A stretch of DNA of 64,000 nt from G963674505 sp964575975 (GCA_964575975.1 CAZNTU010000001.1:62001-126000); one strand, 5' to 3'; numbered from the stretch's first letter, positions 35,935-46,194 are shown. The notes: a model not told the origin generated them from the sequence alone. Program-made: numbers and translations.

Positions 35935-38307
35935 TCATGCCGTTGCCCAGAAATTTCTCAACGCCTTTTCGAAATCGGCCCGTGAACCGATTCGCTCGAT
36001 ATTCCAATGTTCCGGCAGCAGCCTTTTGTAATCGGACCTGGAAAATCTCTCGTCGATCAACAAAACAACCCCTCTGTCGGTTTCCGACCGGATTACGCGT
36101 CCGGCCGCCTGTAAAACGCGGTTGATTCCCGGGAACTTGTAGGCATAGTCGAACCCCTCTCCGTGTTTGTCCTCGTAATATTTCCTGATCAGTTCCCTTT
36201 CGGGGCAAATCATGGGAAGTCCGACTCCGACCACGGCCGCTGCGGAAAGACGCTCCCCGGCCATGTCGATCCCCTCCCCGAAAACGCCTCCCGTCACGGC
36301 GAACCCCGCGAGAGTCTCTCCTGTGTCCTCTTCGAACGTTTCCAGAAAAGTCTCTCGGTCGGCATCGTTCATAGTCCTGTTTTGGGCCAACGTGCGGAAC
36401 TTTCCGTTCGATTTTTCGAAAACGTCCAATACCATCTCCAAATATGCGTAGGAAGGGAAAAAGAACAGATAGTTGCCCTTTTTTTGACCCGCGAGGGAAA
36501 TCAGCGTTCGCGCGAGTGCGTCCTTGGTTTCCGAGCGCCTTTTATAATAGGTGGAAATGCGGTCGGCGACGAACACGAGACAGTTTTCTGTTGGGAAAGG
36601 CGACGGAAGCCGCATCGTCATGACGGCTCCGTCGCAGCCCAGCACCTCTCCGAAATAATCGGCGGGCGTCATGGTGGCGGAAAAGAAGATCGCCGAACCG
36701 CATCGTTTCAGGGCGTTTTTCAATGGACCGGCGGGGTCGAGACAGAAAAGCCTCGTCCGAATATCGGATTCGGATTTCTCGAAAACCGAAGCGTAACATT
36801 CGTTGTACAATCCTGATATTTTCAGAAAATTCGACGCTTGGAAATAGACATCGACCATATCGGCCCTTACGGGGCTCTTTCGGTTGTTTAAAAACCAAGA
36901 TTCGGCGACATGAACGAACCTTTCCAGAGGGGGGTAGAGGGATTCCGGAGGTTCGGGCGAGGACTGGAAACCTCCATTCTCAGCGCCACGATTTTCCAAA
37001 TCCGAAAACCACTCTATGGTTTCTCCAAGGATTTGTCTCACGACCGGCTCGTTCTCCTCCATTTTGACAAGCAATTCGACAAAGCAGCTTCTCGACAATT
37101 GGGCCGAAAACATTTCCCGTCCCCGGTCCACCAGGTTGTGTGCCTCGTCCACGAGAAAAGCGTAATTCTTTTTTTCTTTCCGGAAAAAACGTTTAAGACA
37201 TACTCGCGGGTCGAACGCGTAATTATAGTCGCATATCAACACATCGGCGAAATGGCAGGCCTCAAGAGTGAATTCGAAGGGGCACACTCTGTATTCGGCG
37301 GCCACCGCCTCGATTCGAACGCGGTCTATTACGTCGAATCGGAGAAGCTCTTCGACGGCCAAGCGTACCCGGTCGTAAAATCCTTCGGCGAATTCGCACT
37401 CCTGACCATTGCAGAGGCTTCCGGGGCTGAAGCAGATTTTCTCCTTGGCGGTCAGAGTGACCGACTTGATCGAAATTCCCGCATTTTTCATGATTTTCAA
37501 AGCGTTTTCGGCGGCGGCTTTCCCTGTGCTCCTTGCGGTCAGATAGAATATCTTCTCGGCATGCTCTGCGGCCATCGCTTTCAGCGCGGAAAACAAAACG
37601 GCCATTGTCTTGCCGATTCCCGTGGGCGCCTGGATAATCGCTTGGCCCTTGTCCCTTATTGTCCTAAAAACGGCCACGGCCATCTTTCTTTGGCCGTTCC
37701 GGTACTTCTCGAAAGGAAACTCCATGGCGCGCAATGTAAAATCGCGTCTTTGTCCCCACGCGATCTCCGCCCTCAATTGCTGAAAACAGGCGTCCGCGAG
37801 CGTCAAAAAAAACGCTTCCAGTTCGGAAAACGAAAACTCGCGCCGTATTACCCGGATTTTCTCCGACTCGACATTGCAGCAGGCGAGCTGCAAACAGATC
37901 TTTCCGAGATTTCGATCCTTGGCCAGCATATATCCGTAGCATCTGACTTGGGCCCAATAAGGATGGTCGTCCGGGATTTCCAGGTCGTCCGGGTCCTTTC
38001 TCGTAGTTTTAATTTCTTCGACGACTACCCCGTCGGAATATTCGAAAACGCCGTCGATTCTGCCCGAAACAATCAACACGATGTCCTCGGATTCGAGGGT
38101 CGCGGATATCGGTATTTCCGACGAGTATTCCTCCGGCCTGCCGCTTTGAATCTTCTTGTGAAGGCGGATTCCCTCGAGGGGGGTCGGAGCGCCGAAAAAG
38201 GTCAGGTCGAGGTCGCCGGACCTTTGGCGGTACTCCACCAGTTCGCGGACACCGATTCGAAATTTTCGCTTGCCGTTATTGCCTTCGGCACTTTGGGTAT
38301 TTGCCAT
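35935..38307 (-). CDS. PD-(D/E)XK nuclease fused to XPD/DinG-type helicase
   Basis: A 790-aa protein. The N-terminus (about 20-190) looks like a PD-(D/E)XK nuclease of the RecB/Cas4 type: Asp at 85 (GRIDG), Glu-x-Lys at 98-100 (EEIK) and Gln at 120 with a nearby Tyr. The helicase part has Walker A APTGIGKT (227-234), DEAH (387-390), FFSATMTP, GGVFGEGIDM and a final Arg-rich GRVIRSETDRG motif. Cys residues near 292, 299, 304, 342 and 351 suggest an iron-sulfur cluster, as in XPD and DinG. A role in DNA repair or recombination is inferred. Confidence 0.88.
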   Translation of the reverse strand: MANTQSAEGNNGKRKFRIGVRELVEYRQRSGDLDLTFFGAPTPLEGIRLHKKIQSGRPEEYSSEIPISATLESEDIVLIVSGRIDGVFEYSDGVVVEEIKTTRKDPDDLEIPDDHPYWAQVRCYGYMLAKDRNLGKICLQLACCNVESEKIRVIRREFSFSELEAFFLTLADACFQQLRAEIAWGQRRDFTLRAMEFPFEKYRNGQRKMAVAVFRTIRDKGQAIIQAPTGIGKTMAVLFSALKAMAAEHAEKIFYLTARSTGKAAAENALKIMKNAGISIKSVTLTAKEKICFSPGSLCNGQECEFAEGFYDRVRLAVEELLRFDVIDRVRIEAVAAEYRVCPFEFTLEACHFADVLICDYNYAFDPRVCLKRFFRKEKKNYAFLVDEAHNLVDRGREMFSAQLSRSCFVELLVKMEENEPVVRQILGETIEWFSDLENRGAENGGFQSSPEPPESLYPPLERFVHVAESWFLNNRKSPVRADMVDVYFQASNFLKISGLYNECYASVFEKSESDIRTRLFCLDPAGPLKNALKRCGSAIFFSATMTPADYFGEVLGCDGAVMTMRLPSPFPTENCLVFVADRISTYYKRRSETKDALARTLISLAGQKKGNYLFFFPSYAYLEMVLDVFEKSNGKFRTLAQNRTMNDADRETFLETFEEDTGETLAGFAVTGGVFGEGIDMAGERLSAAAVVGVGLPMICPERELIRKYYEDKHGEGFDYAYKFPGINRVLQAAGRVIRSETDRGVVLLIDERFSRSDYKRLLPEHWNIERIGSRADFEKALRNFWATA

Positions 38308-38466
38308 TTCGGAACTGCGCCTTGACAGAAGTCAGGCGGGGGCTTATTAGTTCTGGTCTGGTTTTCGAAGCTTTCGTCCGGTCCGAAGGGAACGGGACGT
38401 AAATTCTATCGCGAAAACCGTGAAACGAAAAGAAAGACTTGGATAGATTCTGTTTCGGGTTGAACA

Positions 38467-38685
38467 ATGAACGATTTTTCTAATAAGGAAACCGGTCGCC
38501 GCCGGCGGACGAAGAGCTGCGAGTGCCACTGTTGCCGCGAGCTTTTTCGCTTTTGCTGGCGTTGCAGGTGCGGGTTCGCCATTTGCCAGGGGTGTTTGGG
38601 CGAAAACGCTTGGGGCATGACCTGCAATGGCATCACATGGCAGTGTCCCGATTGCGGCGGGCAAAACGGATTGGGAAACCAGTAG
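38467..38685 (+). CDS. small Cys-rich zinc-ribbon-like protein
   Basis: A 72-aa protein with Cys in the pattern CECHCCRELFRFCWRCRCGFAICQGC then MTCNGITWQCPDCGG. The basic start (RRRR) and the Cys clusters suggest a zinc-binding protein. The first candidate ATG has only a weak ribosome site. Spacing looks ordered, so I think it is real, but the family is unknown to me. Confidence 0.55.
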   Translation: MNDFSNKETGRRRRTKSCECHCCRELFRFCWRCRCGFAICQGCLGENAWGMTCNGITWQCPDCGGQNGLGNQ

Positions 38686-38763
38686 GGCAATTACGCGTCC
38701 GGCACAGACCGTACCTTGGTGGAGAGATCAAGAGTTTTCCTGCAAAAAGAGGAAAAACAAAAG

Positions 38764-38797
38764 AAAGCCTCTCCACCCAAGCGGGAGAAGAGGCTTT
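38764..38797 (-). terminator. rho-independent terminator after groEL
   Basis: A nine-base perfect outer stem (AAAGCCTCT at 38764 with AGAGGCTTT ending at 38797). On the minus strand it is followed by T-rich sequence. It lies about 40 bases past the groEL stop and may also end the plus-strand Cys-rich gene. Confidence 0.85.
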
Positions 38798-38838
38798 TTC
38801 CGATAGTTTCGAGTATTCTTAAACCAAGCGGAATCAAA

Positions 38839-40485
<1,647 letters not shown>

Positions 40486-40578
40486 CTTTTGATTTCCTCC
40501 GTATATGTCTGAAATATATATCTCAAATGCTTTAAACGTTGCCTGTTCGATCAACTTCGCGGCTTCACGGTTCCATTA

Positions 40579-40866
40579 TTACTCGATAACGCCCAGAACG
40601 TCGTCCTCGCGCATGATAAGATACTCCTCGCCTTCGATCTTGACCTCGGTCCCCGCGTATTTGCCGAAAAGAATCCTGTCGCCTTCCTTGATGTCGAGTT
40701 CGATCCTTTTGCCGTCTTCGCCGGTCTTGCCCTTGCCGACCGCCACGACTTTTCCCTCCGCCGGTTTCTCCTTGGCGGAATCCGGAATGATAATGCCTCC
40801 CTTGGTCGTGTTCTCCTGCTCTACTCTTTTTACCAAAATTCGGTCCTGAAGAGGTCTTAAGTTCAT
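40579..40866 (-). CDS. groES: 10 kDa co-chaperonin GroES
   Basis: A 95-aa lid protein of the GroEL chamber. It begins NLRPLQDRILVKRVEQENTTKGGI, where the mobile loop is GGIIIPD, and ends YLIMREDDVLGVI. An AAGGAG ribosome site precedes the ATG. No CIRCE element was found upstream. Confidence 0.97.
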   Translation of the reverse strand: MNLRPLQDRILVKRVEQENTTKGGIIIPDSAKEKPAEGKVVAVGKGKTGEDGKRIELDIKEGDRILFGKYAGTEVKIEGEEYLIMREDDVLGVIE

Positions 40867-41165
40867 CTTCCATTCTCCTTTTTAAAAATTTTGAGTAATA
40901 AAAAAAGCGATTGAAAATTTTATCGAATCGTTTCTTTGCAAAAAAAGTCCTATTTGGCCGGCGCGCTTGATCTATAGAGAAAGTCATCTTTCACCGGAAC
41001 GGCTTTGCATCTAACTTGCTGAAATTAATATGCAAGTACTCTTTCCGACGACGGAGCGCGTTTATTAGAGGCCAACTATAAGCATGTGATCGTGCATGTA
41101 AAGGATAATTTGCAAGGCACCGCTAAAATTGGCATTTTCGGCGTCCCGGCAATGAGGAATAAGGA
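40867..41165. other. gene-free groES upstream region
   Basis: About 300 bases between the groES start and the FmdB-family gene stop. The groES side is AT-rich. I could not find CIRCE (TTAGCACTC-N9-GAGTGCTAA) or a good sigma-32-type promoter, and no small gene is convincing. Confidence 0.5.
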
Positions 41166-41459
41166 TCAATCCGTAGTCGAACTTTTTCCCGAGGATTCTT
41201 TCGCGCCGTCTCCGGCGGCTTTGGAATCGCCGTTTTTCTTGGCAGGCGCCGAGGAGGGGTCCTCTGTTTTCTTCGCGTTCTTATCGGTGTAATCGGTAAC
41301 GTACCAACCGCTTCCCTTCAAGTGGAAACTACTTTGGGAAACGAGTTTGTGAAGCTTTCCTGAACATCGCTTGCACGTGGTAAGCGGAGCATCCGAGAAT
41401 TTTTGGAGGGCCTCTTCGATGCTTCCGCAATTTCCGCACTCATACTCGTAAATAGGCAT
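41166..41459 (-). CDS. FmdB-family zinc-ribbon protein
   Basis: A 97-aa protein beginning MPIYEYECGNCGSIEEALQ with two CxxC pairs (CGNC and CKRC) that form the zinc ribbon. The Lys/Ser/Ala-rich tail is low in complexity. Family members are called putative regulatory proteins, but the function is poorly established. Confidence 0.88.
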   Translation of the reverse strand: MPIYEYECGNCGSIEEALQKFSDAPLTTCKRCSGKLHKLVSQSSFHLKGSGWYVTDYTDKNAKKTEDPSSAPAKKNGDSKAAGDGAKESSGKSSTTD

Positions 41460-41667
41460 AAACGTCCTCCTGTTTTTTGTATGGAAAAGTTTCCGGCCGC
41501 CGATATTGGAAGTCGAATGGCAGTCTTCTTTTCATGGTTTGTCGCGAAATATCAAATCGCGGACGTTTAAAATATCAAGGTGTATCGCCATTCTCCTACT
41601 GCCCGCCGGCAAAATTTGAACCAATATAGATCATGTTGATTTCTTGTCAAGAAGTTCTGATTTTTTT

Positions 41668-42204
41668 TCAGACAGTGGCCCTGTAGGTCCTCCACTGGGC
41701 GTAATAATCGAAAACTCGGTCGAGCCCGTCGGCCTTTACCGGTTTCAGGATGCGATAGGTCAGTCCGTGGACCCGCGATTCCTCAGCCATCTTTTCGTTT
41801 TCGGAGGCTGTGAAGCTTTGCATGAAAGTTCCGAAGCGGACGATATGGATGAGTTCGTGGGCGATGATGTAAAGCGAGAAGGGAAACAGGTCGATACGGG
41901 GGTTTTTTGCCAAAGTTGCAAGAATGGAATGATCCTGGAGACATATCTTATAGAAGTCGTAGGTGGAGGTTTCCAGGACGGCGTCTTTCTTTTTGGCCGC
42001 ATATCGGATGATTTGGGCGAAAGGACCGAACACGATCTCGTTTTTCTCAAGGTCGGCCAGCGTCTTTACGTCGTACCCCCCCCTGAGCCATTGGCCTGCG
42101 GACATTTTATAGTATTCGCTTACGACCTCTTCCGCCAAAGCCACGGAATCGTTGACCTCTTTGATCTGAGATGCGTCGAATTTTTTCAACTCGTCGGTTT
42201 TCAT
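41668..42204 (-). CDS. putative HExxH zinc metalloprotease-like protein
   Basis: A 178-aa protein with no signal peptide. The motif AHELIHIVRFG (HExxH) near residue 115 suggests a zinc site, with further Glu residues in SENEKMAEESRVHG as possible third ligands. I do not recognise the rest of the sequence, and it may be a small family of unknown role. A protease function is inferred from the motif alone. Confidence 0.7.
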   Translation of the reverse strand: MKTDELKKFDASQIKEVNDSVALAEEVVSEYYKMSAGQWLRGGYDVKTLADLEKNEIVFGPFAQIIRYAAKKKDAVLETSTYDFYKICLQDHSILATLAKNPRIDLFPFSLYIIAHELIHIVRFGTFMQSFTASENEKMAEESRVHGLTYRILKPVKADGLDRVFDYYAQWRTYRATV

Positions 42205-42438
42205 GAACCGTACGTTCCCAAGAATATTATTGAAGGTCTTTTTTCCTCGATTTCAGATTTTCACGGGTAACTATCACAACAGTCGTTCTTTATCAACCGA
42301 TATTGAGGGTTGATAAATTCCAAAGAACATAATATACTCGAAACGTTTTTCGTTTTGAGGCCAAAGTCAATCGCGCTGACAAAGCGCGCAAACGATAAAG
42401 CATACACACGACATTATATAAAGGGAGGTGGTGAACCG

Positions 42439-42537
42439 TTGGGCAGCGTAATCAAAAAGCGAAGAAAAAAGATGAGAAGGCACAAACACAGGAAACTTCT
42501 TGCCAGAACGCGACATCAGAGACGCAAGGGCAAATAG
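42439..42537 (+). CDS. tiny bS22-like / AURKAIP1-COX24 domain protein
   Basis: A 32-aa, very basic protein: GSVIKKRRKKMRRHKHRKLL then RTRHQRRKGK. This matches the AURKAIP1/COX24 motif of bacterial bS22-type ribosomal proteins. The start is TTG at 42439 with GGAGGTG placed 8 bases upstream; the longer in-frame sequence has no family resemblance. A terminator follows about 40 bases after the stop, so it seems to be its own unit. Confidence 0.85.
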   Translation: MGSVIKKRRKKMRRHKHRKLLARTRHQRRKGK

Positions 42538-42575
42538 CATAGCGTCAGGGAAGCACGCTATTCTTAAAAGCGCGG

Positions 42576-42605
42576 AAAAGCACCGGTGCGACCGGTGCTT
42601 TTTTT
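42576..42605 (+). terminator. rho-independent terminator after bS22-like gene
   Basis: GCACCGGT, loop GCG, ACCGGTGC followed by seven T residues. It may also act weakly on hflC from the opposite strand. Confidence 0.88.
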
Positions 42606-42606
42606 A

Positions 42607-42646
42607 TTGATCGCGCGACGCCTTGACCCGGGCGTCGCGCGATCAA
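42607..42646. repeat. perfect 16-bp hairpin next to the terminator
   Basis: Left arm 42607-42622 and right arm 42631-42646 are perfect complements with an eight-base loop. There is no T-run on either side, so it is not a standard intrinsic terminator; it lies between the converging bS22-like gene and hflC. Confidence 0.7.
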
Positions 42647-42654
42647 TGTACAGT

Positions 42655-43689
42655 TTACCGGTTGTTCGAAGCCGAGGCCGCCCCGACACCCTCCGGTTGA
42701 CTTGACGCTCGCTTTGTCGCCTGCTCCGAAGGTTGCCGCCATTCGGGCTGTTCGTACCCCTTCAAGTATTTGAAAATTTCCGAATCCGTGGAGAGAACGA
42801 GGGAGTTTCCGTTGTCGAGCGAATCCGTATAAATTTCGAGAGTTTTCATAAAGGAATAGAACTCCGGATCGCGGTTGTAAGCCCGCGCGTATATTTCCGT
42901 GGCCTCGGCGTCCGCCTTTCCTTTGATTTCCTGCGCTCTCCGGTAGGCGTCCGAAATGATCTCCTGCAAATCCCTGTCCTTTTCGCCCAGAATCTTTTGG
43001 GCCTCCCCTTTTCCCTCGGAGCGGAACTTTTCGGCTATTTGCTTTCTTTCCGCGATCATTCGCCCGTACACGGATTTTCGGACCTCCTCGACGTAGTTGA
43101 TTCGCTTGATTTTCACATCGACCAACTCGATGCCGAACTTCTCCAGCTTGGGTTGGGCTTGGGCGAGAACGCCGTCCATGATCTTTTTTCTCCCCGTGGA
43201 GACTTTCATCTGCGCTTTCTCGTCCTTCTCGATGTCCTCCAGTCCCACTTCGGTAATATCCAACTCCCGGTTCGTCATGCGGACCGTTTCGATCAGGGGA
43301 TAGGACGTGATGAAGTTTCTCACGGCCGGATCGATGATGTCCTCCAAACGACCTAGGGCGCTGACCGGGTTGTTGACGGTCTGGAAAAATTTGACGGGAT
43401 CGACGATTTTCCAACGGGCGAAAGGTTCGACCCAGATGTAGGTTTTGTCGACCGTCGGGATTTGCCCCGGTTCCCCGTCCCACTGCAAGAGATTCTTGGG
43501 AAAATAATTCGCATGCTGTATGAACGGTATTCTGAAATTGAGGCCCGGCTCCTTGATCGGGTCTCCCACGACGCGTCCGAACTGCGTCACCACCACCTGC
43601 TCGGTCTCGTCGACGATGAAGGCGGAGGAGAACAATACGACGATCCCCGCGAATAAAACTACTATAAAAATCAGTCCTTTGGTTTTCAT
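42655..43689 (-). CDS. hflC: protease modulator HflC
   Basis: A 344-aa SPFH/Band-7 protein with one N-terminal membrane anchor (GLIFIVVLFAGIVVLFSSAF), a Band-7 domain (about 25-230, starting VDETEQVVVTQFGRVVG) and a coiled region to about 300. With HflK it forms the membrane complex that surrounds and controls FtsH. It overlaps hflK in an ATGA arrangement. The C-terminal tail is low in complexity. Confidence 0.95.
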   Translation of the reverse strand: MKTKGLIFIVVLFAGIVVLFSSAFIVDETEQVVVTQFGRVVGDPIKEPGLNFRIPFIQHANYFPKNLLQWDGEPGQIPTVDKTYIWVEPFARWKIVDPVKFFQTVNNPVSALGRLEDIIDPAVRNFITSYPLIETVRMTNRELDITEVGLEDIEKDEKAQMKVSTGRKKIMDGVLAQAQPKLEKFGIELVDVKIKRINYVEEVRKSVYGRMIAERKQIAEKFRSEGKGEAQKILGEKDRDLQEIISDAYRRAQEIKGKADAEATEIYARAYNRDPEFYSFMKTLEIYTDSLDNGNSLVLSTDSEIFKYLKGYEQPEWRQPSEQATKRASSQPEGVGAASASNNR

Positions 43690-44723
43690 TTTGGCAACCC
43701 GCTTTCTTTTCCGATATTCAAAAGAGGAAGTACGTTGTTTTTTTCGCCGTCGATGATGTACTTGGGTCCCAGCTTGGGAAACAATTCCTTGAGCGTTTCC
43801 AAATACATTCTTCTCTTGGTGACGTCCTTCGCCTTTGCGTATTCGGCGTATACGGAATCGAACCGATTGGCGTCGCCCTTGGCTCTGTTGACGCGGTCGA
43901 GCGCGTAGCCTTCGGCGCCCATGACGATCTTCTCGGCCTCGCCCTTTGCGGCCGGGATCGACTTGTTGTATTCCTCTTTGGCTTGATAGATAAGCTTCTC
44001 CTTTTCCTGGGTCGCTTGGTTGACCTCGTTGAACGAGGGTTGCACGCTGGGCGGAACGTTGGTCCTCTTCAATTCTATCGTTACCACGAATATGCCTGTT
44101 TCGGCGCCGTCCAGTTCCTGCTGCAACTGGCTCTTGGCCTCTTCGGCGATCTCCTGGCGTTTGGTGATGACCTCGTTAATGCTTCGGTCCCCCACAACAA
44201 GCCTCATCGTTGCCTCGGACATGTCGATCAGCAAACGCCGAACATCCCTCACTTTAAAGAGATAATTGTAGGGCTCCATGATTCGATACTGCACTATCCA
44301 AGGAACCAGCCCCACGTTGAGGTCGCCTGTAAGCATCAAGGATTCCGAGTTGTCGTCGATGTTGGTAGTTCCATATCGGCTCTCGTTTCCAGCGCCGATC
44401 GTGCGAAAACCGAATTCCTCCTTGTAGACATGGCGAACTTTGACCTTGGTCACCTTTTCTACGCCTGCGGGCAGTTTGAAGTTCAGGCCAGGCTGTTCGG
44501 TCCTGACGTATTCCCCGAACCGCTGGACGATGCCCACCTCGTCCACGCCAACGGTATACACCACGGACGAAGCCAAGATGCCGAGAACGACGACCACGAT
44601 CACCAGCGGGCCTCCCGGCAATTTGAATCCTTTGAACCTGTCCAGAATTTCGTCCATCTGCGGAGGCTTGCCGCCCCCCATTCTCTGTTGTTGTTCCTTC
44701 AATTTATCCCAATCCCAACTCAT
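43686..44723 (-). CDS. hflK: protease modulator HflK
   Basis: A 345-aa SPFH/Band-7 protein, first of the hflK-hflC pair. A short Gly/Pro-rich cytoplasmic start (MSWDWDKLKEQQQRMGGGKP) precedes one membrane span (GPLVIVVVVLGILASSVVYTV) and the Band-7 domain (VDEVGIVQRFGEYVRTEQPGLNFKLP). I chose ATG 44723 over the longer frame, which adds non-family residues. Confidence 0.94.
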   Translation of the reverse strand: MSWDWDKLKEQQQRMGGGKPPQMDEILDRFKGFKLPGGPLVIVVVVLGILASSVVYTVGVDEVGIVQRFGEYVRTEQPGLNFKLPAGVEKVTKVKVRHVYKEEFGFRTIGAGNESRYGTTNIDDNSESLMLTGDLNVGLVPWIVQYRIMEPYNYLFKVRDVRRLLIDMSEATMRLVVGDRSINEVITKRQEIAEEAKSQLQQELDGAETGIFVVTIELKRTNVPPSVQPSFNEVNQATQEKEKLIYQAKEEYNKSIPAAKGEAEKIVMGAEGYALDRVNRAKGDANRFDSVYAEYAKAKDVTKRRMYLETLKELFPKLGPKYIIDGEKNNVLPLLNIGKESGLPK

Positions 44724-44836
44724 TTTACGAATCCCAATATAAGAATTTGCGTTTTCGCCGCTTGTCCGTTCGGTTCCCGCGACTCTTTGTTGATTACAAG
44801 GCCGAATACTGATAAATGTATGGTGGTTATTCGACA

Positions 44837-44854
44837 TGAATGATCGTTCATTCG
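44837..44854. promoter_or_regulatory. palindromic operator-like site, TetR/FadR type
   Basis: TGAATGATCGTTCATTCG. The inner 16 bases are GAATGA, TCGT, TCATTC. This resembles the operator of TetR-type FadR regulators (TGAATGA-N4-TCATTCA), with one base off at the right end. It lies between the divergent hflK and dciA-like genes and 27 bases downstream of the putative hflK -10 box. No TetR gene is in the window. Confidence 0.45.
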
Positions 44855-44880
44855 CGCTATTGCGGGCGCAAATATCGATT

Positions 44881-44909
44881 ACATTAAGCAACAAGGATTT
44901 TCAAGTCAA
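44881..44909 (-). promoter_or_regulatory. probable promoter for hflK-hflC
   Basis: Minus-strand TTGACT (44909-44904) 17 bases before TAATGT (44886-44881), about 158 bases upstream of the hflK start. Confidence 0.4.
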
Positions 44910-44976
44910 GAAAAATTGAACAAATCGGCACGGGAGACCGTTTCGGCGACCGAAAAACCGACCCGGGAAACATATT

Positions 44977-45291
44977 ATGGACGACAAAAGAAGAAAATGC
45001 CAAGGTCCGGTTCACATTGGAAACATATTGAACACCGCGCTGAGGGCGCTTCAGGAACAGACCGACGGGGAGTTGGCGCAAGTCTGGCGGATTTGGGACG
45101 AAGCCGTCGGGGAGGCGGTTTCAAGCGCCGCAAGGCCCGCCGCCTTCAAGGGGAGAATTCTATACGTGAACGTTTCCAGTTCCCCCTGGCTTCACCAGCT
45201 GCAATTCCTGAAAAAGGACATCGTTTCCAATCTGAACAAGGCTCTGGGAAAGAACGTAGTCGAGGACGTCAAATTCAAAATTGGTCTGTAA
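44977..45291 (+). CDS. DUF721 / DciA-like protein
   Basis: A 104-aa protein with the DUF721 pattern: HIGNILNTALRALQEQ, then LAQVWRIWDEAVGEAVSSAARPAAFKGRILYVNVSSSPWLHQLQFLKKDI. DciA proteins load or help the replicative helicase DnaB in bacteria without DnaC; that role is known for some family members and inferred here. The trmN6-like gene follows after 9 bases. Confidence 0.85.
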   Translation: MDDKRRKCQGPVHIGNILNTALRALQEQTDGELAQVWRIWDEAVGEAVSSAARPAAFKGRILYVNVSSSPWLHQLQFLKKDIVSNLNKALGKNVVEDVKFKIGL

Positions 45292-45300
45292 CGTGACGCA

Positions 45301-46125
45301 ATGGAAGAGAAAAAACCCGAAAGAAAGCCTGAGCATAGAATCGAGGGAATCCGCAAGGACGGGACCCTCCCCGGCGAAACCAATACGGAAACATATACAA
45401 AGGAATATCCATTCAAGGACTCCTTTACTCTGAAACAGCCTGCGGAAGGATACAGGTATTCCCTGGATTCCATTTTGCTGGCGAATTTCGTTTCGCCTGG
45501 ACGGAACCAGAGAGTCCTCGACCTGGGCGCCGGATGCGGAATCGTTTCGCTGATACTTGCCCGCCGTTACCCTGATCTGGTGGTTTACGGAATAGAGGTT
45601 CAAGCGGTCCTGGCCAGAATCGCCCACGCGAATGTCGCCGAAAACAGATTGGGCGAACGGGTCAAAATCATTTGCGGCGACATGAAGGATTTAAAACCAG
45701 GGGACATGGGAGGGGCCGTTGATATCGTGGCGACCAATCCGCCCTATCGAAAAGCGGGATGGGGGCGCGTAGGCCCCGACCGGATGAAAACGGCGGCCAT
45801 GCACGAGGTGCTCGCGGGTCTTTCCGACGTCGTGGAAGCCTCGGCCCGGGTTTTGAAGGTATCGGGAACGCTGGTGGTCGTTTACCCCGCTCAGAGGATG
45901 CCCGACCTGTTTTCCCGCCTTAGGGAGGCCAAGCTCGAACCTAAAACGCTCAAAACGATTCATCCGAAGGAGAACGCGGAGGCCAACAGGGTTTTGGTGC
46001 GGGCGGTAAAGTACGGCCGTCCCGGATTGACCGTGGAAGCGCCTTTGCGGGTGCATAGGCCTGACGGCTCCTATACGGACGAAGTGGCTGAAATGTTCGA
46101 ACCGGGTACCGCAATTAACTCTTGA
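45301..46125 (+). CDS. tRNA1(Val) adenine-N6 methyltransferase-like protein
   Basis: A 274-aa SAM-dependent methyltransferase of the TrmN6/YfiC group. The SAM motif is VLDLGAGCGIVSLILARR, and the catalytic NPPY motif reads ATNPPYRKAGWGR, typical of N6-adenine methyltransferases. The first 45 residues are a charged extension. Probable target is A37 of tRNA-Val, as in E. coli, but other tRNA or rRNA targets are possible. Confidence 0.9.
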   Translation: MEEKKPERKPEHRIEGIRKDGTLPGETNTETYTKEYPFKDSFTLKQPAEGYRYSLDSILLANFVSPGRNQRVLDLGAGCGIVSLILARRYPDLVVYGIEVQAVLARIAHANVAENRLGERVKIICGDMKDLKPGDMGGAVDIVATNPPYRKAGWGRVGPDRMKTAAMHEVLAGLSDVVEASARVLKVSGTLVVVYPAQRMPDLFSRLREAKLEPKTLKTIHPKENAEANRVLVRAVKYGRPGLTVEAPLRVHRPDGSYTDEVAEMFEPGTAINS

Positions 46126-46194
46126 ATATCCCTCCATTATCTTGTATCAACAACCTCTTGTTTTTTTAACATAACACAAAACGAGGAATTCGAT

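Noticed and set aside
36910..38325. Open frame of 471 codons on the plus strand opposite the helicase fusion
   Set aside because: Shadow of the helicase gene; no motifs.
40867..41165. CIRCE or heat-shock promoter upstream of groES
   Set aside because: No TTAGCACTC-N9-GAGTGCTAA repeat and no good CTTGAAA/CCCCAT pair could be found on reading the region.
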